Source of the DNA: JAOTWJ01 sp036398175 | GTDB taxonomy: Bacteria; Gemmatimonadota; Gemmatimonadetes; Gemmatimonadales; GWC2-71-9 | DNA length: 64,000 nt | Reading direction: 5' to 3' | Assembly (NCBI GenBank): GCA_036398175.1 | Contig: DASWHL010000050.1 | Span: 40,252-104,251, forward strand | Shown here: piece by piece, positions 1 to 6,971 of the stretch | Position numbering within the stretch: the first letter of the stretch is position 1 | Layout: every line of letters begins with the position of its first letter | Program-made: the position numbers and the translations under genes | The notes under the pieces: model-generated | Databases searched by the model: none | The model's input: the letters and a program-made list of their open reading frames with translations, nothing else | What the model was told of the DNA's origin: nothing

Positions 1-689
1 CCCAGTCGGCCGGGGGCCCGCAGCGCGGAGAGGCCATCGAGGATGCCGTCCACCATGCCGAGCATCCGGTCCGCCCATCGCGCGGGCAGCAGACGCTGGA
101 GCGCGGCGTGCGCGAGTCGCCGCGTGAGCGCGGGTTGCCAGACCACGGCGACCGCGACGACGAACACCGAGCCGAACAGCACGGCGCCGCCCAGCGCGAT
201 GCGGCTCAAGGGCATGCCCTGGACGGTGGCGGCCGTGGTGAATCCGCCCGCCAAGAAGCCCACCACGAGAAGGCCCACGAGGAAGAGCCCGTCGAATACC
301 CGCTCGACGGCCACCGACGCCAGGGCGGTGGTGAACCGTACGCCCGTCAGGGACCGCGCCGCGTAGGCCCGCGCCACCTCACCCGCCCGCGCGGGCAGGA
401 GGTTGTTGGCCATGAACCCGATGGCGGTGGCGTGCCACAGGGGTCCAACGGGCAGCACGGCTCCCTGGTCCCGCAGCAGATAGCGCCAGCGGATGGTGCG
501 GAGCGGGAACGTGAGCGTGGCGCCCGCCGCGGCGGCCATCAGCCAGCCGAGCCGCGCGCTCCGGATCTCGTGCCAGACCTCGCGGAGCGACACGTCGTGC
601 AGCGCCCACCAGAGCAGCAGGATCGAGATGACGAGCCCGACCGCGGCCGGGAGATGTGAGCGGCGACTACGCGGCGTCGGCGGCGCCAA
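1..689 (-). CDS. Flippase-like integral membrane protein (lysylphosphatidylglycerol synthase TM-type), 3' end cut by window
   Basis: The frame reads from a TTG at 687-689, inside the end of the preceding gene, off the left edge of the window; about 229 residues are visible and the C terminus is missing. It shows alternating hydrophobic helices, the motif NNLLPARAGE at about residues 95-104, and AVERVFDG at about 127-134. Both are hallmarks of the UPF0104 / lysylphosphatidylglycerol synthase TM-region family (TIGR00374-like), thought to move lipid or isoprenoid-linked substrates across the inner membrane. The substrate cannot be told from the sequence. It is the third gene of a minus-strand run pdxJ, Hpt-like, flippase-like. 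The start is uncertain because no strong ribosome site is seen and translational coupling to the upstream stop is likely. Confidence 0.75.
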   Translation of the reverse strand, partial: MAPPTPRSRRSHLPAAVGLVISILLLWWALHDVSLREVWHEIRSARLGWLMAAAAGATLTFPLRTIRWRYLLRDQGAVLPVGPLWHATAIGFMANNLLPARAGEVARAYAARSLTGVRFTTALASVAVERVFDGLFLVGLLVVGFLAGGFTTAATVQGMPLSRIALGGAVLFGSVFVVAVAVVWQPALTRRLAHAALQRLLPARWADRMLGMVDGILDGLSALRAPGRL

Positions 690-2316
690 GGCGGACGAGA
701 TCGAAAACCTCCTCGAGGATCTCCTGGACGTCGCCGGCCGGGGCGCCGGCTGCGACGAGTTGCGTGACCTGCTCCCGCAGGCTCAGAACCCGGTCGAGCG
801 CGCGCTTCCCGGAGTAGCAGAGGGTCGTGATGGAGACGGGGTCCGCCGCGGCGGGCGCGACGGGCGCGACGGGCGCGACAGCACGCGTTTCCGGCGGTCC
901 GGCCACCAGCTCGTCGAGCGACGGGGAGCCCAGACCCACCGTGTCGAGCAGCCGGTGGTACCGCACCAGGCTGCCCACGAGATCCGGGGTTTCGTCGCCG
1001 GGCTCGGCGGCCACCGCGGCGGGCCGCGCGGCGGCGGGCGGGGCGGGCGTGGGACGGGGCGCCACGGGGGCCGGCGCCGGCCGAGGGGGCTCCGCCGGAC
1101 CGACCGCGGCCGCCCCACCCGACAGCCGCGCGAGCTGCGCGGTGATCCGGTCGAGCGACTCGGGCCGTCCCGCCGCCACCGTCACACCGGCTTCCTGGAT
1201 GGCGTGGCCGAGCGGCTCCCAGCTCCGGGTCACGACGTCGCCGGCAATGGCGTCCCGGCACGTCCGGGCAAAGGCGTGGACCTGCTGCTGGAGGTAGTCC
1301 GCGACGCCGTCCTCCAGCGCGCGGAGCGGCTCGACCAGGGCGAGGATACGGAGCTCGCGTTGCGCCGCGGTTGCGGCGCTCGCGATGCCGATGCCGACCT
1401 GTTTCAGGTGCTCGCCGAGGGCCGTCAGCTCCACCTCTCCGAGCCGCGGTCCGTGCGGGCCCGTCCGGGACTCGACGATCGGGGCCCCCCCGTCCGCATA
1501 GAGCTGTTCGATTGGTACGTCCGGACGCGCGAATCCGAGTGCCGCGCGGAGTGCCGCCGCGAACCGCCGGACCTCGTCGGCGTCCGGGTCCGCCTTGCCG
1601 CGGGTGGTGATGTCGCGCGTGGCGTTCGTGAGCGCCTTGGCGGCACTCCCCAGCAGCGCCCCGGGAGCCTCCAACGTCCCCGCGGAGCGCGCCACCAGCG
1701 CCGCCGCGCGTTCGATGCCGTCGAGCAGGTCGGGGAGCGGTGGGTACTCCGTGAGCGTGGCCAGGCCGCGGAGGGGCTGCATCTGGCGCAGCAACCCCTG
1801 GACGGGCTCCGTCAGGACCGGATTGTGGCCGATGGACTCCGCGACCCGGGCCAGGCTGCTCGCGAGCGCCGCGCCTTCCCGCGCCACGAACGCGCGCGTG
1901 CCCGCGTCGGGGGAAACCGCGCCCGAGACCCGGGGGGGCGTGACCGCGCGGCCGCCCGCCCGCTCGAGCGTTGCCGCCAGCTCCCGGGCCCGGGCGGTAT
2001 CCGCGTCGGACCACTCCCGCGCGTGCCGGACAAACACCTTGAGGTCGTCCACGGTGCGGATGGCGAGCTGCCGGGTGCCCTCGTCCCACGCGTGCCGGCC
2101 CTCGCGGACCGCGCGCGCCAGGTGCTCGAACGAGCCGGCCGCGGCGGCGATGGGCTGCTGATTGGCCATGAGCGCGGCTCCGCGCAGGGCCCGGGTCAGG
2201 CGCTGGAGGTCCTCGCCGTTCGGCGGCCCGACCGCGGACACGAGGGCGTCGAGGCGTTCGAGATACTCGCCCGCCTCCATCGCGAAGAAGTCGGCCATGC
2301 CGTACTGTCGGTCCAT
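667..2316 (-). CDS. Degenerate Hpt-like (ChpA/FimL-like) signalling protein
   Basis: A 549-residue protein from the ATG at 2314-2316, chosen because GAGGGG lies a few bases upstream; a TTG at 2331 would add five residues but has no ribosome site. The N-terminal 100 residues look like a histidine phosphotransfer four-helix bundle: FFAMEAGEYLERLDALVS followed by LTRALRGAALMANQQ. In active Hpt domains this last motif carries the phosphorylated His; here that position is Arg (about residue 42). The middle holds further helical Hpt- or ChpA-like segments, then a Pro/Ala-rich linker at about 400-450 and a helical C terminus. It may act as a scaffold without phosphotransfer, as FimL does. Nothing in the sequence names its partner. 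It lies between pdxJ and the flippase-like gene. Confidence 0.6.
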   Translation of the reverse strand: MDRQYGMADFFAMEAGEYLERLDALVSAVGPPNGEDLQRLTRALRGAALMANQQPIAAAAGSFEHLARAVREGRHAWDEGTRQLAIRTVDDLKVFVRHAREWSDADTARARELAATLERAGGRAVTPPRVSGAVSPDAGTRAFVAREGAALASSLARVAESIGHNPVLTEPVQGLLRQMQPLRGLATLTEYPPLPDLLDGIERAAALVARSAGTLEAPGALLGSAAKALTNATRDITTRGKADPDADEVRRFAAALRAALGFARPDVPIEQLYADGGAPIVESRTGPHGPRLGEVELTALGEHLKQVGIGIASAATAAQRELRILALVEPLRALEDGVADYLQQQVHAFARTCRDAIAGDVVTRSWEPLGHAIQEAGVTVAAGRPESLDRITAQLARLSGGAAAVGPAEPPRPAPAPVAPRPTPAPPAAARPAAVAAEPGDETPDLVGSLVRYHRLLDTVGLGSPSLDELVAGPPETRAVAPVAPVAPAAADPVSITTLCYSGKRALDRVLSLREQVTQLVAAGAPAGDVQEILEEVFDLVRLGAADAA

Positions 2317-2343
2317 GCGCCCCTCGGCCAAACCCGAGCTAAG

Positions 2344-3090
2344 CTACGGTTCCGCCGAAGGTTGGTCAACGCGGGCGGCGTCCACGACCGCCCGCATTTC
2401 CGCCACGGCGCGTTCCATTCCCACGAAGATCGCCCGGCTCACGATGCTGTGACCGATGTTCAGCTCTTCGACCTCGGGCAGCCGGGTCACGGCGGCGACG
2501 TTCACGTAGTTGAGCCCGTGGCCGGCGTGCACCGCGAGGCCGGCGGCGCGCGCGTGCCGCGCCGCGTCGGCCAGCCGCTCGAGTTCACGGTCCGCGTTTG
2601 GAAACGCATGGCAATACCGGCCGGTGTGCAGCTCCACCGCGTGCGCCCCCAGCGCGGCGCTCCGGTCCACCACCGCGCGGTCGGGATCCACGAACAGGCT
2701 CACCCGGATGCCGGCGTGGGCCAGGCGCCGGACCGCGGCCCCGAGACGGCGGTCGGCGGCGGCGTCCTCCCCGAGCGGGAGCCCGCCCTCGGTGGTGATC
2801 TCGGCGCGCCGCTCGGGGACGAGCGTGGCCTGGTGCGGCCGCAGCGCCACCGCGATGTCCAGGATGTCGTCGGCCGTGGCCAGCTCCAGGTTGAGCACGG
2901 TCCGGACGGCCGCCGCCAGGCGCTGCACGTCGTCGTCGTGGATATGACGCCGATCCTCGCGCAGGTGAACGGTGATCCCGTCCGCGCCCGCCCGCTCGCA
3001 GAGGGCCGCGGCCTCGACCGGATCGGGTTCGACCGTGCGGCGGGCCTGCCGCACGGTCGCCACGTGGTCAACATTGATGTACAGCCGCAT
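2344..3090 (-). CDS. pdxJ: Pyridoxine 5'-phosphate synthase PdxJ
   Basis: A 248-residue cytoplasmic enzyme that condenses 1-deoxy-D-xylulose 5-phosphate with 3-amino-2-oxopropyl phosphate to pyridoxine 5'-phosphate in the DXP-dependent vitamin B6 pathway. Family motifs are clear: RLYINVDHVATVRQAR at the N terminus, DGITVHLREDRRHI, ELHTGRYCHAF, HAGHGLNYVNV and NIGHSIVSRAIFVGME. The length matches the family (about 240). The frame extends 17 codons further upstream, but the conserved N terminus begins at the ATG at 3088-3090. It heads a minus-strand run with the Hpt-like gene and is divergent from a small lipoprotein gene (start 3158), so its promoter should lie in 3091-3157. PdxA and other B6 genes are not in the window. 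Confidence 0.97.
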   Translation of the reverse strand: MRLYINVDHVATVRQARRTVEPDPVEAAALCERAGADGITVHLREDRRHIHDDDVQRLAAAVRTVLNLELATADDILDIAVALRPHQATLVPERRAEITTEGGLPLGEDAAADRRLGAAVRRLAHAGIRVSLFVDPDRAVVDRSAALGAHAVELHTGRYCHAFPNADRELERLADAARHARAAGLAVHAGHGLNYVNVAAVTRLPEVEELNIGHSIVSRAIFVGMERAVAEMRAVVDAARVDQPSAEP

Positions 3091-3157
3091 TTCGTGCTTG
3101 CCTCGCGTCGTGGAAGTTCTTACGTTGCGGCAACTCACCACCGGCGTGCGCCCTCAC

Positions 3158-3598
3158 GTGACTATCACGCGCTCCGTTTTCCTGATCTCCATCCTCGCCA
3201 GCGCGGCCTGCGCGGGCAAGCGGACCGACCCGGCGCACCTGCCGTCGGAGCCGACGGCCGCCGTGCGCGAGTTCCTGGACGCGGTCAAGGCCAACGACCT
3301 CAAACGCATGGGGACCCTCTGGGGATCGAACCGGGGTCCCGCCAGCACCTGGATGAAAGGCGACGAACTCCAGAAGCGGTTGACGGTCATGCGGTCGGTG
3401 CTCGTCCACGACAGCGTCGCCATCGAGACCGGCTCCGCTCCCGGCGGCGCCCCGGAGGAGCGGGTGGTTCGGGTTCGACTGACGCGCAAGGGCTGCACGC
3501 CGGTGGTGCCGTTCACCGCGCGGCAGTATCGGGGCCGGTGGCTCGTGTCGTCCATTGATCTCCAGGCCGCGGGCAACCCGGCCAGGTCGTGCCCGTAG
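3158..3598 (+). CDS. Small putative lipoprotein of unknown function
   Basis: Starting at the GTG at 3158, this gives 146 residues with a short basic N terminus, a hydrophobic stretch (SVFLISILASAAC) and a cysteine that could be lipidated. The lipobox is imperfect (Ser at -3). The mature part contains AAVREFLDAVKANDLKRMGTLW, which recalls NTF2/DUF4878-type secreted domains that begin with a helix of this kind, and ends with a beta-rich VRVRLTRKGCTPVVPF segment. I do not recognise a precise family. It runs divergently from pdxJ and convergently toward the methylmalonyl-CoA epimerase gene, from which only 4 bases separate it. An in-frame ATG further upstream (2972) would read antisense through pdxJ and is unlikely. 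Confidence 0.6.
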   Translation: MTITRSVFLISILASAACAGKRTDPAHLPSEPTAAVREFLDAVKANDLKRMGTLWGSNRGPASTWMKGDELQKRLTVMRSVLVHDSVAIETGSAPGGAPEERVVRVRLTRKGCTPVVPFTARQYRGRWLVSSIDLQAAGNPARSCP

Positions 3599-3602
3599 GC
3601 GC

Positions 3603-4001
3603 CTACTCGGTCAGCTCGAGCAGAATGCCGGCCGTGGAAGTGGGGTGCAGAAACGCGATACGGCGCCCGCCGTGGCCGGTGCGTGGCCGCTCGTCCACGA
3701 GCCGGTAGCCCAGGGCGCGGCTGCGCGCGAGCGCCGCGTCGAGGTCGGGTACGCGCAGGCAGAGGTGGTGGATGCCGGGGCCGCGGCGGTCGAGGAACTT
3801 CGCGATGGGGCCGTCCGTTGTGACGGGAGCGAGCAGCTCCACCCGGGTCTCGCCAAAGGACAGCGCCACGATGGTCGCGCCGTCCACCACTTCCGGAGCG
3901 CTGGGGGTGAGGCCGAGCACGTCCCGGTAGAAGGCGAGCGCGGCGTCGAGGTCGGGGACGGCGACGCCGATGTGGGCAATGGTGGAGCGGGGGAGGGACA
4001 T
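3603..4001 (-). CDS. mce: Methylmalonyl-CoA epimerase (VOC superfamily)
   Basis: A 132-residue single-domain VOC protein, the usual size for the family. It interconverts (R)- and (S)-methylmalonyl-CoA between propionyl-CoA carboxylase and methylmalonyl-CoA mutase. Visible motifs are AHIGVAVPDLDAALAFYRD at the N terminus, TRVELLAP in the first repeat, GPGIHHLCLRVPDLDAAL opening the second repeat and GILLELTE at the C terminus. The two His and terminal Glu are the expected metal ligands. The partner mutase and carboxylase are not in this window. The gene is divergent from trxA (77 bases apart) and convergent with the small lipoprotein gene. Confidence 0.9.
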   Translation of the reverse strand: MSLPRSTIAHIGVAVPDLDAALAFYRDVLGLTPSAPEVVDGATIVALSFGETRVELLAPVTTDGPIAKFLDRRGPGIHHLCLRVPDLDAALARSRALGYRLVDERPRTGHGGRRIAFLHPTSTAGILLELTE

Positions 4002-4078
4002 CGGCCTTCCTCATTGACAGGACAACGTTCCGTCGCGCACACGGTCGCGATGCGGAACTTAACGGGGAGAGGGCAGGC

Positions 4079-4405
4079 ATGGCAGGCACGACGCCGGTAA
4101 CGGATGCGACGTTTGCGGAGGAGATCGAGGGACACAACGGACTGGCGATGGTGGACTTCTGGGCAACCTGGTGCGGGCCCTGTCAGATCATCGCCCCCCA
4201 TGTCGAGGCCCTCGCGACCGAGTATGCCAACAAGGTGAAGGTCGCGAAACTCGACGTGGACCAGAGCCCGCAGACGCCGGTCCGGTTCGGCGTGCGCTCG
4301 ATTCCGTCCGTGCTGTTCTTCAAGGGAGGGCGGCTCGTGGACACGGTCGTGGGCGCGGTCCCGAAGTCGCAGCTCGTGGATCGGATCGAGAAGCACCTGG
4401 GATGA
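4079..4405 (+). CDS. trxA: Thioredoxin
   Basis: A 108-residue classical thioredoxin, a cytoplasmic dithiol-disulfide reductant. The active site WCGPC is at residues 31-35 (redox cysteines 32 and 35), preceded by MVDFWAT; the cis-proline loop SIPSVLFFKGG follows at about 75-85. Length and motif spacing are standard. The start codon ATG at 4079 is preceded by GGGGAGAGGGCAGGC. It is divergent from the epimerase gene and followed after 33 bases by an unknown protein, then by rsmI. It may therefore head the long plus-strand cluster that ends at 17806. Confidence 0.96.
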   Translation: MAGTTPVTDATFAEEIEGHNGLAMVDFWATWCGPCQIIAPHVEALATEYANKVKVAKLDVDQSPQTPVRFGVRSIPSVLFFKGGRLVDTVVGAVPKSQLVDRIEKHLG

Positions 4406-4438
4406 CGGAACGATGACGGCAGACCGGCGGACGCCCGC

Positions 4439-5455
4439 GTGCGACCCAGCTCGGCGATCCTGAGCGGCACGCCGGTCCGTCTCACGGACCTGCGGTTTCC
4501 CGCCGGCCGGGTCCTGATCCATCGGACCCGGCTCGCGTACGTCCACCTCGACAACCTCCTCAATTTCGCCAAGTTCGACCGCGACGGGCGGGTGGACGCC
4601 TATCTGGCGGCGTACCTGCCGGACGAGGTCGCCGTCGTTTTCTTCCGGAACGGTCAGGTGGTGACCGCCGTGGCCTTGAGTCACCGGGAACGCGCCGCCG
4701 TGCCTATCGCCACCGCCGTACGGGAGATGCGAACGGAGTTCGAGCGCGGCGAAGTGGTCTTTGCCGAAGCGCCGGCCGAGCTGCTCACGTGGATGTACTG
4801 GGCGGGTGTGGCGCCGGTGCAGGCGCTCCCGGTGGACCGGCGCGAGCCCGCCAAGATCTTCACGCGGCTCCAGCGGGATCAATTCAGCGGGATCGTGGAG
4901 CTGATCGTGGACGGGCGCGTGAGCTACATCCGGCTCGAGGCGGGCCGGTTCACGACGGGCTACTTCGCCGAGAAGCCGGACGACGTGGCCGTGCCCGTGT
5001 GGATCGAACGGTTGCTGGCGCCCCACGCGGACGGGGCGTTGCCGTCGGTGGTGGTCGGGACGTTCCAGGCGGGCGCCGCGATCCCGGAGCAGGCGAGCCT
5101 GCCGCTGCTGGAGGCGGCGCGGGAGGTGTTCTGGCGGCTCGCGGAGCACGCCGAGCGCGAGGCGCCGCAGGCGGGCCTGAAGCGCGCCCTCAAGCTGCGG
5201 GACGCGGTGGCCGCGTCCCATCCGCCGCTCGCGGCCGTGAGCGTGCCGCGTGACCAGCCGTTGACCGGCGACGTCATGACGCCGGAAGACGTCACGACGG
5301 GGCTCGCGCACTGGACGCGACAACTGCTCGAGCAGCTGGAGGTCGTGGCCCCCGGGGCCGCGCCGGACGTGCTCCAGGCGGCCACCAAGGACCATCGGTT
5401 CCTGCTGCAGCGAGCCGGGTTCTACGGTCAGCTCCCCTGGACCGTGACCTGGTGA
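4439..5455 (+). CDS. Hypothetical protein, 338 aa
   Basis: Starts at a GTG 33 bases after trxA; no in-frame ATG lies upstream. The protein has no signal peptide or membrane helix and appears to be soluble. Two similar alpha/beta segments can be seen: an N-terminal half with AYVHLDNLLNFAKFDRDGR and VAVVFFRNGQVVTA, and a second half with IFTRLQRDQFSGIVELIVDGRVSYIRL and GRFTTGYF. The strand-strand-helix pattern with 'sGxvel' and 'G+v.yi+l' resembles DUF4388/PATAN-like sensory modules seen near signalling genes in deltaproteobacteria and Gemmatimonadota. This is a resemblance only. The C terminus is helical. Its stop overlaps the rsmI start by 4 bases (GTGA), implying coupled translation. Confidence 0.7.
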   Translation: MRPSSAILSGTPVRLTDLRFPAGRVLIHRTRLAYVHLDNLLNFAKFDRDGRVDAYLAAYLPDEVAVVFFRNGQVVTAVALSHRERAAVPIATAVREMRTEFERGEVVFAEAPAELLTWMYWAGVAPVQALPVDRREPAKIFTRLQRDQFSGIVELIVDGRVSYIRLEAGRFTTGYFAEKPDDVAVPVWIERLLAPHADGALPSVVVGTFQAGAAIPEQASLPLLEAAREVFWRLAEHAEREAPQAGLKRALKLRDAVAASHPPLAAVSVPRDQPLTGDVMTPEDVTTGLAHWTRQLLEQLEVVAPGAAPDVLQAATKDHRFLLQRAGFYGQLPWTVTW

Positions 5456-6282
5456 GCGGCACCCTCTACGTCGTCGCCACCCCTCTCGGCAATCTCGGAG
5501 ACCTCTCGCCGCGCGCCGCGGAAACGCTGCGGGCGGTGGCCCTCGTGGCGGCCGAGGACACGCGCCGGACGCGGCCCCTCCTCACGCACATCGGCGCCCG
5601 CGCCCGGCTGCGGAGCTACCACGCGCATTCGGAGCCGGGACGGCGGGACGCGCTGCTGGCCGCCCTCGCGGACGGCCACGACGTGGCGCTCGTCACGGAT
5701 GCCGGGACGCCCACCATCAGCGATCCGGGCGCCGACCTCGTGGCCGCCGCGCGCGCGGCCGGCGTTCCCGTCGTGGTCATCCCGGGGCCGTCCGCGGTCA
5801 CGGCGGCCCTGAGCGGCGCCGGACTCCCGGCCGACCGCTACACGTTCCTGGGCTTCCTGCCACGCAAGGGGCCGGACCGCGCGGAGCGGCTGGCCGAGAT
5901 CGCGACGAGTCGCGTGACCGTCGTGGTGTTCGAGGCGGCCAACCGGCTCGCGGATCTCCTGGCCGACCTCGCGGCCGCGGCGGGCGGCGCGCGCGAGGCC
6001 ACCGTGGCGCGCGAGCTGACCAAGCGCCACGAGGAGTTGCGCGCCGGAACCCTGCACGACCTCGCGGGTTACTACGCAGCACACGAGCCCCGCGGCGAGG
6101 TGACCGTCGTGGTCGCTGGTGCGCCGGCCCCGGTTTCTCAGCCCGCCAACGACGCCGCGCTCCTGGCCGAAGCCCGCCGCCTGCTCGCCCAGGGCATGAC
6201 CCGTCGGGACGTGGCGCGCCGTCTCGCCGACGCCTTCGGGGTGTCCCGCAACGCCGCGTACGCGCTGGTGGCCTCCCTATGA
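5452..6282 (+). CDS. rsmI: 16S rRNA (cytidine-2'-O-)-methyltransferase RsmI
   Basis: A 276-residue SAM-dependent methyltransferase expected to 2'-O-methylate C1402 of 16S rRNA in the decoding centre. Characteristic tetrapyrrole-methylase-fold motifs are TLYVVATPLGNLGDLSPRA at the N terminus, VAAEDTRRTRPLL, TDAGTPTISDPGADLV, VVIPGPSAVTAALSGAGLP and FLGFLPRKG. The C-terminal region from about 230, with RLLAQGMTRRDVARRLADAFGVSRNAAY, is the helical RsmI extension. Length is normal. It starts at a GTG overlapping the preceding gene, and its own stop overlaps the next gene (ATGA at 6279-6282). Confidence 0.96.
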   Translation: MSGTLYVVATPLGNLGDLSPRAAETLRAVALVAAEDTRRTRPLLTHIGARARLRSYHAHSEPGRRDALLAALADGHDVALVTDAGTPTISDPGADLVAAARAAGVPVVVIPGPSAVTAALSGAGLPADRYTFLGFLPRKGPDRAERLAEIATSRVTVVVFEAANRLADLLADLAAAAGGAREATVARELTKRHEELRAGTLHDLAGYYAAHEPRGEVTVVVAGAPAPVSQPANDAALLAEARRLLAQGMTRRDVARRLADAFGVSRNAAYALVASL

Positions 6283-6971
6283 TGCGCACGCTTCGAGCTG
6301 CTCTCCTGCTGGCGGTCACGGTGCCGATGGCGCCGCAGGGCCATGCCACGAGGGATCGTGGCGCCGCCGCGGACGCGCTCACCATTGGCCGGCTGCAATA
6401 CGACGGCGGGGGCGACTGGTACGCGAATCCCTCCAGCCTCCCCAACCTGCTCGCCGCGATCCGCGCGGCCACGGCACTGCCCGTGGCGGAGCGCGAAGTG
6501 ACCGTGACGCTCGACAGCCCCGCCCTCTGGGACGTGCCCTACCTCTACATGACGGGCCACGGCAACGTGCGGTTCACCGAGCGGGAGGTGCAGCTGCTGC
6601 GGCGGTACCTCGAGTCCGGCGGATTCCTGCACGCCGACGATAACTACGGCATGGACGAGTCGTTCCGCCGGGAGCTGGCGCGCGTGTTTCCGGATCGCCC
6701 GCTGGTGGACGTCCCGCTGGACCATCCCGTGTACCATCTCGTGCACGGATTCCCCGAGGGCCTGCCCAAGGTGCACGAGCACGACGGCGAGCCCGCGCAA
6801 GGCCTCGGCCTGTTCCTCGGGGATCGCCTGGCCGTGTTCTACTCCTACCAGTCCGACCTGGGCGACGGATGGGAGGACCCCGAGGTGCACGGGGATCCGC
6901 CGGCCGTGCGCGAGGCCGCGCTCGGGATGGGGGTGAACCTGTTCGCCTACGCCGTGGCCGCGGGACGATGA
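6279..6971 (+). CDS. DUF4159 domain-containing exported protein
   Basis: A 230-residue protein with an N-terminal hydrophobic signal (MMRTLRAALLLAVTVPMAP) and then a glutamine-amidotransferase-like alpha/beta domain. DUF4159 hallmarks are LTIGRLQYDGGGDWYANP, LWDVPYLYMTGHGNVRFTE, LLRRYLESGGFLHADDNYGMD and VDVPLDHPVYHLVHGF. The fold is related to class I amidotransferases but without an obvious catalytic Cys. In Bacteroidota and Gemmatimonadota such genes lie with DUF4175 and MoxR/DUF58 (aerotolerance-type) genes; here DUF4175 follows directly but no MoxR is in the window. It overlaps rsmI before it and the DUF4175 gene after it by 4 bases each. Confidence 0.88.
   Translation: MMRTLRAALLLAVTVPMAPQGHATRDRGAAADALTIGRLQYDGGGDWYANPSSLPNLLAAIRAATALPVAEREVTVTLDSPALWDVPYLYMTGHGNVRFTEREVQLLRRYLESGGFLHADDNYGMDESFRRELARVFPDRPLVDVPLDHPVYHLVHGFPEGLPKVHEHDGEPAQGLGLFLGDRLAVFYSYQSDLGDGWEDPEVHGDPPAVREAALGMGVNLFAYAVAAGR

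Noticed and set aside
493..3558. A 1021-codon open frame on the plus strand through the flippase, Hpt-like and pdxJ genes
   Set aside because: It reads antisense to three genes with clear motifs; Arg/Gly/Pro-rich translation is typical of GC-driven shadow frames.
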